This document shows positions 1 to 8,268 of a DNA stretch of 64,000 nt, piece after piece; position 1 is the stretch's first letter; every line of letters starts with the position of its first letter. Position numbers and translations under genes: made by a program. The stretch comes from JBGTSJ01 sp041940305 (GTDB taxonomy: Bacteria; Planctomycetota; Planctomycetia; Planctomycetales; Planctomycetaceae), in NCBI GenBank assembly GCA_041940305.1, contig JBGTSJ010000025.1, positions 16,679 to 80,678 on the forward strand, given 5' to 3'. Below the pieces are notes generated by a model. The model was not told the DNA's origin. It did no database searches and saw only the letters and a program-made list of their open reading frames with translations.

Positions 1-39
1 TGCAGATATCGGCTCGGGAGAGTCCGTGGCGCAGAATAC

Positions 40-114
40 GTGCCATGCCCACGTCTCGACAGCAGCCTGAGCATGTGCAGGTTGCCGATGCTCTCAGTTG
101 CTCGTCGACACCCA
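40..114. repeat. Dispersed intergenic repeat, copy A
   Basis: Non-coding sequence before the first gene. Positions 41-100 align without gaps to 4201-4260, with 40 of 60 bases identical. The best-conserved cores are CCCACGTC, GCAGCCTGA and TGCCGA. Both copies are intergenic and in the same orientation. This looks like an old dispersed repeat family rather than a gene remnant, because no reading frame is conserved. Confidence 0.5.
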
Positions 115-149
115 TTGCTATCAGAGGCCCGTGAGGCCCGGCATGCTGG

Positions 150-1280
150 TCACTCCGCTCCGCGCTGCACCTTCTCCACCGCCTGCTCGGCGTCCTCGGC
201 GTCTCCCGCGTCGAGTTCCGGCGCCTCCTGTTCATCTTCCGCGTCGGGCTCGTAGCTCAGCTCAATCAGCAGGGGGAAATGGTCGGAGCCGATCCGCTCC
301 AGCCGGCGCAGCTCCACGACGCGGAAGTCATCCGAGGCGAAGATGTAGTCCAGCGGGTAGCGCCAGATGGACGACGTGGCATCGAAGGTCGCATACATCC
401 CGCGCCCCTTGCGGGGGTCCAGCAGCCCGCTGACCTCCTGGAAGAGGTCGGTGGTCCGGGACCAGCCGACGTCGTTCATGTCGCCCATCACAATCACACT
501 CGGGTCATCGGCGACCTCCCGGCCAACGAGCACCAGTTCCGCATCGCGCTTGGTCGTGTCTTCCCCAGGTCGCGGAGGATTGGGATGCACCGCCATCATC
601 CGCACCGCCTGCCCGTTCGGCAGCCGCACGGCGGCATCGATCGAGGGAATGTCCTCCCGCACGAAACCCCGCACCCGCGCCTCAGTCACGTCGAGGTTCG
701 TGTACAGCGCGATGCCGTATGTGTTCTCCAGCGGGTGCGTCAGGTGAAAGCCGAACTGCTCCTCAAGAAGATGCAGATCGTCGATCCACCGCTCATTCAC
801 CTCGCACAGCACCACGACGTCCGGCTGCTCCCGGTCGACCATCTCCAGCACCGCCGCGGCGTCGGTGTTCTTCTGCAGGACATTGGCCGTCAGCACGCGA
901 ATTCGTACTGATTGGTCCTGCTGTTGCGCCCACTGCATCTCCAGCGGCGCCACCGGGAGATAGGGATAAATCCAGTAGACCTCGATCGCGATGGAGATCG
1001 CCATCAGCAACATCAGCCCCCGCGGGATCGTGTGCCGCCAGAAGGCTGCCATCGCGACCAGACCGATCGCGTTGGCGATCAGCATCTGCAGTCGCGGATA
1101 GTCACCGATCCGGACCCACCACCAATCCACGGGCAGGAGAGGGAGCATCGCTGCCGCGACCGGGAAGACGCATAACGCCGACAATCCCCAGCGGAGGGAC
1201 TTCCGCCACCTCTCGCGGTCCCCGCGCGCGGCTGAATCTGGTGCATCCGAAGCCCTTCCTTTCCGCTCCGTCAATTCCAT
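150..1280 (-). CDS. Membrane-anchored endonuclease/exonuclease/phosphatase family protein
   Basis: A 376-residue protein. The ATG at 1280 was preferred over an upstream start because GGAGG lies 7 bases before it. After a basic N-terminus there are about three hydrophobic segments (roughly residues 30-125), then an EEP (DNase I-like) domain. Visible motifs are VLTANVL, the metal-ligand glutamate in VVLCEVNE, GDMND (catalytic Asp/Asn) and the terminal GSDHFPL (catalytic Asp-His). The family contains Mg-dependent phosphodiesterases acting on nucleic acids or phospholipids; the substrate here is unknown. The catalytic domain probably sits outside the membrane. The C-terminus is an acidic tail rich in Glu, Asp and Ala. 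The gene stands alone with respect to its neighbours. Confidence 0.85.
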   Translation of the reverse strand: MELTERKGRASDAPDSAARGDRERWRKSLRWGLSALCVFPVAAAMLPLLPVDWWWVRIGDYPRLQMLIANAIGLVAMAAFWRHTIPRGLMLLMAISIAIEVYWIYPYLPVAPLEMQWAQQQDQSVRIRVLTANVLQKNTDAAAVLEMVDREQPDVVVLCEVNERWIDDLHLLEEQFGFHLTHPLENTYGIALYTNLDVTEARVRGFVREDIPSIDAAVRLPNGQAVRMMAVHPNPPRPGEDTTKRDAELVLVGREVADDPSVIVMGDMNDVGWSRTTDLFQEVSGLLDPRKGRGMYATFDATSSIWRYPLDYIFASDDFRVVELRRLERIGSDHFPLLIELSYEPDAEDEQEAPELDAGDAEDAEQAVEKVQRGAE

Positions 1281-1519
1281 CGACTCGCCTCCGAACACAG
1301 AGCCTGCCTGCCGTCGATGCAATTCCGCAAAGCCTGCGCCGGACAAACACCCGCCCCTCTGCCTTCCATTCTCCCGATTTTCCTGCAATCTCCACGGTGC
1401 CGTGCCGATCCCGAATTGGAAAGCGGTTCACCGAACGGTCAGCAACACGACACACTGGTCGCCCAACAACCCGCATTGCTGCCCCGGCCGAAGCAGAGGC
1501 GCACCGTTCTCCGAGGAGA

Positions 1520-3478
1520 TCACCCGCCGTTCGAAGATCGCGGCCGCGAGTCCGCCGACACGACCGACCTGAGTTCAGCCTGGTCGACTGGCTTCACCAG
1601 GTGCGCGTCGAAACCCGCCTCGGCGGACTTCAGTCGATCCTCGGCCTGCCCCCAACCCGTCAGTGCGACGATGTGCAGGTGCTTGCCCCACGCCTTGTCG
1701 CGGATCCGCCGGCAGACTTCGTACCCGTTCATCTGCGGCAGACCGATGTCGAGCAGGATGACCTCGGGCTGGAAGTCTTGCGCGGCTTCCAGCGCCTGAT
1801 GACCATCAAAAGCGACATGGGTCACGTGGCCCATCAGCTTTAAGAGCAGAGCCAGCGTCGTCGCCGCGTCCCGATTGTCGTCGACGACCAGGATCCGCCG
1901 ACGATCGCCTGGCGTCGCTTTTCCCTCGACTAACGGCGGAACCACGGATGCCCGTTGTTTCGGTACCACGGGCAACCGGACGATGAACTCGCTCCCCTGA
2001 TCCGGGCCGGCGCTCTGCGCTGCGACCGAGCCGCCGTGCAGTTCCACCACCTGCTTCACCAGCGTCAGGCCGATCCCCAGGCCCCCCTGCGAGCGATTGA
2101 TGGTGGAATCCACCTGCGAGAACATTTCGAAAATGCGCGTCAGCTGATCGGCCGGGATGCCCGGGCCGTTGTCGGACACGGAGACGATGACGGTCTCGTC
2201 CTCGCGGCGTGCACGCACTTCGATCCGCCCGTCGCGACCGGTGAACTTGCAGGCATTGTTGAGCAGGTTCGTAAACACCTGCGCGAGGCGGATCGAATCG
2301 CCGTCCACTTCCAGCGGGTCCCGCGGCAGCGAGACGATCAACTGCTGACCCGCGGCATCCGCCATCGGGCGGCAGGTCTCGATCGCGTGGTACAGCACCG
2401 ACGCGAGGTCGACCCGGGCGCGGCGCAGCTGGAGGGTCCCGCGCGTAATGCGGCTGACATCGAGCAGGTCATCGATCAGACGCACCATCTGGTGCAGCTG
2501 CCGCTCCATGGTCTCGTGCGCCTGCTGCGAAAGATCCGTCTTCCCGGGCGCGTGCTTCAGGATCTCCAGGGCGTTGCGAATGGGGGCCAGCGGATTCCGC
2601 AGCTCGTGGGCCAGCGTCGCGAGGAACTCGTCCTTGCGCCGGTCCGCCTCGCGCAGTTCCCGCTCGGCCTGCCGCTGCCGGGTGACGTCATGGAACACCA
2701 CGATGACGCCAAGTACTCGCCCTTCGCCATCCTTGATCGGAGCCGCACTGTCCTCGATCGGCCGCTCGTGGCCGTGACGATCGACCAGGATGGTGTGGTT
2801 CGCCATGCCGACCACTTGACCACGCTGGAGAACCTCCGCGACCGGATCGCTGACTCGCTGACGGCTGTACTCGTTGAGCAGATGGAAGATGCCAGCGAGC
2901 GGCCGGCCGGCCGCCTCCTGCTCCGTCCAGCCCAAATACTCCTGGGCGACGGGATTCATGAAGACGACGTTCCCGCCGGCATCGGTGGCGATGACGGCGT
3001 CGCCGATGCTTTCCAGCGTGACCCGCAGCCACTCTTTCTGCCGCAAGAGGTTCTCTTCGGCCTCGCGCCGCCGCCGGTTCTCGCGGTGCAGCCGATCGAT
3101 CTGCTCGTTCAGCGCGAGGAACCTGAGGTTGGCCGCATCCTTGACGATGCAGCGGAGGAGGACGATGGCATCCTGATTTTCGTTCCGGGGCGAGACGAGT
3201 CCCCCCTCCACGCGGCACACGACGTCCCCGCCCTGCGGGCTCGGAACTGTGAGCACGCCGGGCGTCAACGAACGGCTGCGGGAACACCGCCGCAAATAAG
3301 CCTCGACTTCGGACGGGGGTTCGCGCACGCAGTCCAGCAGGGAGCTTCCCTGCGTCGGGGGCGCCGGCAGCCGTTCCGCGGCGGCGCGATTGCCCGCGAG
3401 GATCGTCCCGCTGCGCAGCACGAGCAGTATGGGATCTGGTAGCAGATCGGCGAATTGATGAAATTGCTCCGGCGTCAC
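1520..3478 (-). CDS. PAS-domain hybrid histidine kinase with receiver domain
   Basis: A 652-residue soluble sensor kinase. A first PAS-like segment (about residues 5-60) is followed by a coiled linker and a second PAS domain (about 145-260, VTLESIGDAVIATDAGG). The HisKA box LAHELRNPL has the phospho-acceptor at about H291. The ATPase domain shows NLLNNACKF, DNGPGIP and GLGIGL. The receiver carries VVDDNRD and the phospho-acceptor D577 in LLDIGLPQ. The GTG at 3478 was chosen because AGGAG, overlapping the stop of the upstream gene, is correctly spaced; an ATG at 3562 would overlap that gene. No membrane segment was seen, so the signal is probably cytoplasmic and may come from the metOD1 protein encoded 8 bases upstream. 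No DNA-binding output is attached. Confidence 0.9.
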   Translation of the reverse strand: MTPEQFHQFADLLPDPILLVLRSGTILAGNRAAAERLPAPPTQGSSLLDCVREPPSEVEAYLRRCSRSRSLTPGVLTVPSPQGGDVVCRVEGGLVSPRNENQDAIVLLRCIVKDAANLRFLALNEQIDRLHRENRRRREAEENLLRQKEWLRVTLESIGDAVIATDAGGNVVFMNPVAQEYLGWTEQEAAGRPLAGIFHLLNEYSRQRVSDPVAEVLQRGQVVGMANHTILVDRHGHERPIEDSAAPIKDGEGRVLGVIVVFHDVTRQRQAERELREADRRKDEFLATLAHELRNPLAPIRNALEILKHAPGKTDLSQQAHETMERQLHQMVRLIDDLLDVSRITRGTLQLRRARVDLASVLYHAIETCRPMADAAGQQLIVSLPRDPLEVDGDSIRLAQVFTNLLNNACKFTGRDGRIEVRARREDETVIVSVSDNGPGIPADQLTRIFEMFSQVDSTINRSQGGLGIGLTLVKQVVELHGGSVAAQSAGPDQGSEFIVRLPVVPKQRASVVPPLVEGKATPGDRRRILVVDDNRDAATTLALLLKLMGHVTHVAFDGHQALEAAQDFQPEVILLDIGLPQMNGYEVCRRIRDKAWGKHLHIVALTGWGQAEDRLKSAEAGFDAHLVKPVDQAELRSVVSADSRPRSSNGG

Positions 3479-3486
3479 TGCGGAAA

Positions 3487-4017
3487 CTACTCCTGGAAGT
3501 ATTCCCGTCCCGTCGCCGCCTGAGCTTCGGCCGTCGGCTTGAGATAGACGACGACCCGGCATCCTGCATCGCCGCGCGCGATCGCCTCCTCGATCACGAC
3601 CTTTGAGTAACCCAGGTTCTCCGCCGCAATGCTGCCGAACACGTTAGAGGTCATCATGCACAGGGCCGGCCGGTCAATGACCTTGTCGCCGAACGGGCAC
3701 GCGCGATTCCCCAGGACAATCTTCTCGTCATTCTCCTCGATGATGAAGAAGTCTCCTTGAATGCGCCGCTTCAGATCGACCAGCACCTCTCCCACCTGCT
3801 TGCGGGAGAGGTGAGAGACCCCGAGGGCCCTGCGATAGCCCCGGTTGATCTCGTCCCCCATCTCCTGCCCCACCAGGCTGATGAATCCCGAGGCCTCGTC
3901 GAGACCGACGATCCGCTGCAGCGAGCCCGAAAGATGCCGCAGCAGCGTTCGCAGGAACACGTCCCGCTCCAACGGCAATGGCAGCTGGCTGACAATCGGC
4001 AGGTCCGAAGCACTCAT
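3487..4017 (-). CDS. Methanogen output domain 1 (metOD1)-like sensor protein
   Basis: A 176-residue protein with no membrane segment. The C-terminal half resembles methanogen output domain 1: a Cys in GNRACPFG, a Cys in RPALCMM, then the region around ARGDAGCRVVVYL. This domain usually acts as a sensor or output module in planctomycete and archaeal signalling proteins. Its ligand is unknown. The N-terminal half is helical (FLRTLLRHLSGSLQRIVGL). The stop lies 8 bases before the GTG of the hybrid kinase, so the two are very likely translationally coupled and work together. No good ribosome site precedes the ATG, which follows a run of A residues. Confidence 0.7.
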   Translation of the reverse strand: MSASDLPIVSQLPLPLERDVFLRTLLRHLSGSLQRIVGLDEASGFISLVGQEMGDEINRGYRRALGVSHLSRKQVGEVLVDLKRRIQGDFFIIEENDEKIVLGNRACPFGDKVIDRPALCMMTSNVFGSIAAENLGYSKVVIEEAIARGDAGCRVVVYLKPTAEAQAATGREYFQE

Positions 4018-4361
4018 TTTTTTTCACTGTTGGACAATGGCGGCCAATTCACTGTACCCGACCAGCGCGCGATGACCAGCCCCCGAGCAGGCGGCCGATG
4101 TCACTGGCCACCCGCCCCAGCGCACTTGAGTTGATAGTGTGCGCCTCGCCAGGGCCCCCCACGCCGGTTCGGCATGGAACCGCGTCGTCGGTATCACGAG
4201 TGGCGTACCCACGTCGCGTCCGCAGCCTGATTGTTCGAACGCTGCCGACGCTTCCCATTCCCCAGCAGCGCCCGGCACGATCAACGCGTAGAGACTTTGC
4301 CATGTCCGCCCAGCCGGGGCGACGAGGACTCGTCGCCTGTGATAACCATCCCATGATCACA
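4018..4361. other. Intergenic region with repeat copy B
   Basis: There is no convincing gene in these 344 bases. Positions 4200-4260 hold the second copy of the dispersed repeat seen at 40-100. The remainder is G+C-rich sequence with no recognisable terminator or promoter. It ends where the inverted end of the ISAs1-like element begins. Confidence 0.6.
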
Positions 4362-5379
4362 CAGGGCTTTCGTTTAGTTCCGATAGCCGAGTCTGGTGAA
4401 CAGCCGCAAGTGGTACCGCGCGAAGCTGCGCAAGGTGGCGCTGATTTTGTCGGTGCCGCGGGAGCGCAGCCAGTTCAGAGATGCGTTGCGCAGTGCGGCC
4501 GGTTTTGGGGGGCGTGTCCGCGGACGATCGTGCTGCGGTCTTCACCCAGCGCTTCGTCACGCACGGAGTGCAGCCGGTTCTCGATCACCCCCCAGTGATA
4601 GCTCGCCAGCCGCAGCAGGTCCTCCGGGCCCGCCAGCGTCCGCGGCAGAGAGGTGATGTCGTACACGGTCTCCCGCTCGCCGCGGCGCCGGATTCTTCGC
4701 GCGCGATCAATCCGGCAGACCTCCTGCAAACCGGGCCAGTCCAGGTAATCGTTGAGCACCGTGGTGCTGGTCAGCGTGCGTCCCTCGAGCACCATGTTCC
4801 GGAGCAGCTCCAGCGCGGTGATGGACTCGTTGGTCTGCTCGTCGACGCGGCACTGGCTGAGCACACAGCCGGTCTGATGGTCGACGACCGCCAGCAGATG
4901 CGCAGCGCGAACGATGGGGTGCAATGTGCCGCTCAGTGTCTTGCCGTCCACGCTCGTGGCCTACAGCGGATCGGGGCTCAGTTCGAGGCCCAACACTTCC
5001 TGGACCCAGGCCGTGAGGGCCGCTTCCAGTGTCGCGGGATCGAGCTTCATCAGCAGATCGCGGAAGAAGTCGAGCTTCCGGGGCGGCGGGTGCATCCCAT
5101 CCAGTGCCAGACGGCCACAGGCAAATCGTGCAGCCACTCGACGAGCTGCGTATGGCCGCGATTGCCGCAGAGCAGACCGCAGACGACCGCCGTGAGGATG
5201 GCGGACAAAGAATGACATCGTCCCTTACGCCCAAGTGGATCCGGGAGTTGCGCCGAACAGGCGAGCAAACTCCCGCCGCAGGCGGATGACACAGATCGAC
5301 CTCCTTCAATGGAACCGGGGACCTCTTACTCTCCTGCCATTCGACCCAGCCGGGTCAAGGGTACTTGGCGATAGCCCTG
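4362..5379 (-). mobile_element. Decayed ISAs1-family insertion sequence
   Basis: The ends are imperfect inverted repeats: CAGGGCTTTCGTTTAGTTCC at 4362 and, on the other strand, CAGGGCTATCGCCAAGTACC reading inward from 5379. They share about 14 of the first 20 bases. No matching target duplication is visible in the flanks (CATGATCACA and AAGGCCTACC), so the duplication has decayed or the flanks have rearranged. At 1018 bp the element is shorter than usual for the family (about 1.2-1.35 kb), consistent with the internal deletion in its transposase. It cannot encode a working transposase. Confidence 0.8.
4374..5292 (-). pseudogene. ISAs1-family transposase, frameshifted and deleted
   Basis: Transposase similarity runs through several frames. 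The N-terminal part (5292 to about 5090, GRKGRCHSLSAILTAVVCG) shifts frame near 5090. It continues as RKLDFFRDLLMKLDPATLE and reaches an in-frame TAG just before DGKTLSG. It then continues as VDHQTGCVLSQCRVDEQTNE and ENRLHSVRDEALGEDRSTI. It shifts frame again near 4500 and ends as NWLRSRGTDKISATLRSF, stopping at 4374. Between LEGRTL and LNDYLDWPGLQEV about 60-70 codons expected in this family are missing, which removes part of the catalytic core. Two frameshifts, one stop and a deletion make this a pseudogene. Confidence 0.85.
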
Positions 5380-5500
5380 AAGGCCTACCCTCGCACCATC
5401 AGCGGCAATTGATGCATAATCATGATTGACCTGCGGACCGGGTAACGGCCCAGCCGCGGGATGCTTTCATCTGAGACGGGCGCACCGAGGAGCAGGTTTG

Positions 5501-8254
5501 GTGCAGGCGGACAGGAAAACTCGACTGCTCGCGCGACCGCGGGCGCTGCGGAGTGTGGTGGCGGCGGTCTCACTACTGATGGGGACCGCGGCCCCAGCCG
5601 ATGAGCCCGCGCTGCAGTTCGAATCCGAGATCGCTCCGCTGCTGGAGCAACACTGCGTTCGCTGTCATGGTGGCGAAGCAACGGAAGCCGGGCTGAATCT
5701 GAGTTCGGCACAATCGCTATTGACGGGCAGCGATTCGGGGCCGGTGCTGCAGGCGGGGGATCCCGACGGCAGCCTGTTGCTCGTGCGTGTCGAGGCCGGA
5801 GAGATGCCGCCTGAGGATGAGCCTTCGCTGTCACCCGACGAGAAGGAGTTGCTGCGCCGCTGGATCTCAGAGGGAGCACATTTCGCCGATCCGCAGCTCG
5901 GGCGGAAATCCGTCGATCAGCATCGGATCATCCCGCTGATGTTGCTGCGCTGCACGGCCTGCCACGGGGCGCAGAAGCAGGAAGGCGGCCTCGACCTGCG
6001 GACGCCGGAGTCGATGCTCGCCGGCGGGGATTCGGGAGCGGTGATCGTCCCGGGAGATCCGGATGCCAGCCGGCTCGTCCAGCGGATCCGTGCGGAAGAG
6101 ATGCCTCCCCGCCGTCAGCTGGTCGAGGCCAGCGTCAAACCAATGACGCCCGACGAACTGGCGCTGCTGGAAACCTGGATCCGCGACGGTTTGCCGATCG
6201 CCGCCGACGAACCGCCGACGGCGGCCGGCTCCCCGGTGAGTGAATCCGATCGGGCGTTCTGGTCGTTCCGTTCACCGGTCCAGCCGGCGCCGCCCGAAGT
6301 GCCGGACGCGGCGCAGGTCCGCAATCCGATCGATGCCTTCATCCTGTCGCGGCTCGCCGAAGTCGGGCTGACCTTCTCACCGGCAGCCGACCGGGCGACG
6401 CTGATCCGCCGGGCCGCCATCGATCTCACCGGGCTGCCGCCGGATCCGGACGACGTCCTGGAATTCCTGGCGGACGACGATCCGCTCGCGTACGAACGGC
6501 TGATCGATCGCCTGCTCGCGTCGCCGCATTACGGCAGCCGCTGGGGACGGCATTGGCTGGACGTGGCCGGCTACGCCGACTCGGAAGGAGCGCAAAACGA
6601 GGATCGGATCCGGCCGCATAACTGGCGATACCGCGATTACGTCATTCAGTCCTTCAATGCCGACAAGCCGTACGACCAGTTCCTCATTGAGCAGCTGGCC
6701 GGCGATGAGCTGGCCGACTACGAGCAGGCGGAGACGATCGACGAGAAACTGTACGACAATCTCGTCGCCACCGGCTTCCTCCGGCAGACGCCCGACCGCA
6801 CCTTCGCCTCCATCACCAACTTTGTTCCCGACCGCCTGGAGGTGATCGCCGACGAGATGCAGGTCCTCGGATCGGCCGTGATGGGGATGACGCTGCATTG
6901 CGCCCGCTGTCATGCCCACAAGTTTGATCCGATCTCGCAGCGCGATTACTTCCAGCTGCTGGCCGTCTTCAAGGACGGCTATGACGAGCACGACTGGCTG
7001 GCTTCCCAGGGACCGCGGACGCTGCCGCACGTCACGACCGCCGAGCGCAACGCCTGGGAGCAGCACAAGCAACAGATCGACGAGCAGATCGCCGAATTGA
7101 ACCGCCAGCGGGAAAGCGCCGCGGACCAGTCAGCGCAGCAGTCCCTCGATGCCCGCATCGCCGAGCTGGAGGCGGCGCGTCGACCGGAGCCACGAATTGA
7201 GGCCTTGTGGTCGCGCGGGCGCCCCTCGCCCACCTACGTGCTGATGCGCGGCAACTATCTCACTCCTGGAACCCCCGTCGAGCCGGCTGTCCCGGCCGTG
7301 CTTGCAGACGCCGAGCGCCCGTTCGAAGTTGAGCCTCCCTGGCCGGGCGCGGCACAGACGGGCCGCCGGCTCGCATTCGCCCGCTGGCTGACGCAGCCCG
7401 AGCATCCCCTCACGGCCCGAGTGATTGTGAACCGGGTGTGGCGGCATCACTTCGGCACAGGATTGGTCTCCACACTCGACAACTTCGGCCGCACCGGAGA
7501 ACCGCCGAGCCATCCCGAACTGCTCGACTGGCTGGCGGTCGAGTTCGTCGAGCGCGGCTGGAGCATCAAGCAGCTGCACCGGTTGATCGTGACGTCGACG
7601 ACGTATCGCCAGCAGTCGCTGGTGACCGAAGAAAACGCAGACGCGGATCCGGACGGACGCCTCCTCTCCCGGATGCCGCTGATCCGCGCCGATGCCGAAG
7701 TGCTCCGCGATTCGATGCTGGCCTCTGCCGGCCTGCTGGAAGATCGCCTGTACGGTCCCGCGGATCCCGTCGTGCGCCGCGAGGACGGCCTGGTGACGCC
7801 GGAGCGATCCGGGGGCGGCTGGCGGCGGAGCGTTTTCATCCTGCAGCGCCGCACGCAAACCGCCACCCTCCTGGACACATTCGACTTTCCGCAGATGGGC
7901 CCGAACTGCACGAATCGCCGCGAGGCTGTGGTCGCGACGCAGGCGCTGCACCTGCTCAACAACGCGACCGTCCACCAGCTGGCGGAGGGATTTGCGGCGC
8001 GGGTCCGGGATGAAGCCGGAGATCAGCCGCCGGCGCAGATCGAGCAGGCCTATCTGATTGCACTGTCGCGCGCGCCGAGCGAGGACGAGTTGCAAGTCGG
8101 AGAGGAAATGCTGGCGCAGCTCACCGACCAGTGGCAGTCGGTCCTGCAGCAGGATGATGCCGGGACTGAGGTGTCCCGGCTGGCTGCCGAGCGCGCGCTG
8201 GCCAGCTACTGTCACGCGCTCCTGAACTCAGCCGCGTTCCTGTACATCGACTGA
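5501..8254 (+). CDS. PSD1 / planctomycete cytochrome c domain protein (DUF1549, DUF1553)
   Basis: A 917-residue exported protein. The GTG at 5501 was chosen because GAGGAG lies 8 bases upstream and a signal peptide follows (VVAAVSLLMGTAAPADE). Two planctomycete-type heme motifs are visible: CVRCH at about C52-H56 and CTACH at about C151. The DUF1549 core follows (NPIDAFILSRLAEVG; LDVAGYADSEG), with a further CARCHAHKFDP motif, and then a C-terminal DUF1553 region (TARVIVNRVWRHHFGTGL; HPELLDWLA). The family is very expanded in planctomycetes, where it is thought to act in the periplasm, possibly on polysaccharides, but its biochemistry is unproven. The DUF1501 gene begins 14 bases downstream, so the two form an operon. 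Confidence 0.93.
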   Translation: MQADRKTRLLARPRALRSVVAAVSLLMGTAAPADEPALQFESEIAPLLEQHCVRCHGGEATEAGLNLSSAQSLLTGSDSGPVLQAGDPDGSLLLVRVEAGEMPPEDEPSLSPDEKELLRRWISEGAHFADPQLGRKSVDQHRIIPLMLLRCTACHGAQKQEGGLDLRTPESMLAGGDSGAVIVPGDPDASRLVQRIRAEEMPPRRQLVEASVKPMTPDELALLETWIRDGLPIAADEPPTAAGSPVSESDRAFWSFRSPVQPAPPEVPDAAQVRNPIDAFILSRLAEVGLTFSPAADRATLIRRAAIDLTGLPPDPDDVLEFLADDDPLAYERLIDRLLASPHYGSRWGRHWLDVAGYADSEGAQNEDRIRPHNWRYRDYVIQSFNADKPYDQFLIEQLAGDELADYEQAETIDEKLYDNLVATGFLRQTPDRTFASITNFVPDRLEVIADEMQVLGSAVMGMTLHCARCHAHKFDPISQRDYFQLLAVFKDGYDEHDWLASQGPRTLPHVTTAERNAWEQHKQQIDEQIAELNRQRESAADQSAQQSLDARIAELEAARRPEPRIEALWSRGRPSPTYVLMRGNYLTPGTPVEPAVPAVLADAERPFEVEPPWPGAAQTGRRLAFARWLTQPEHPLTARVIVNRVWRHHFGTGLVSTLDNFGRTGEPPSHPELLDWLAVEFVERGWSIKQLHRLIVTSTTYRQQSLVTEENADADPDGRLLSRMPLIRADAEVLRDSMLASAGLLEDRLYGPADPVVRREDGLVTPERSGGGWRRSVFILQRRTQTATLLDTFDFPQMGPNCTNRREAVVATQALHLLNNATVHQLAEGFAARVRDEAGDQPPAQIEQAYLIALSRAPSEDELQVGEEMLAQLTDQWQSVLQQDDAGTEVSRLAAERALASYCHALLNSAAFLYID

Positions 8255-8268
8255 TTCGACGTGACTCC

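Noticed and set aside
1955..3442. Long open frame on the plus strand opposite the hybrid kinase
   Set aside because: It is an antisense shadow of the G+C-rich kinase gene; its translation shows no domain and is rich in Arg, Gln and His as expected from the complement.
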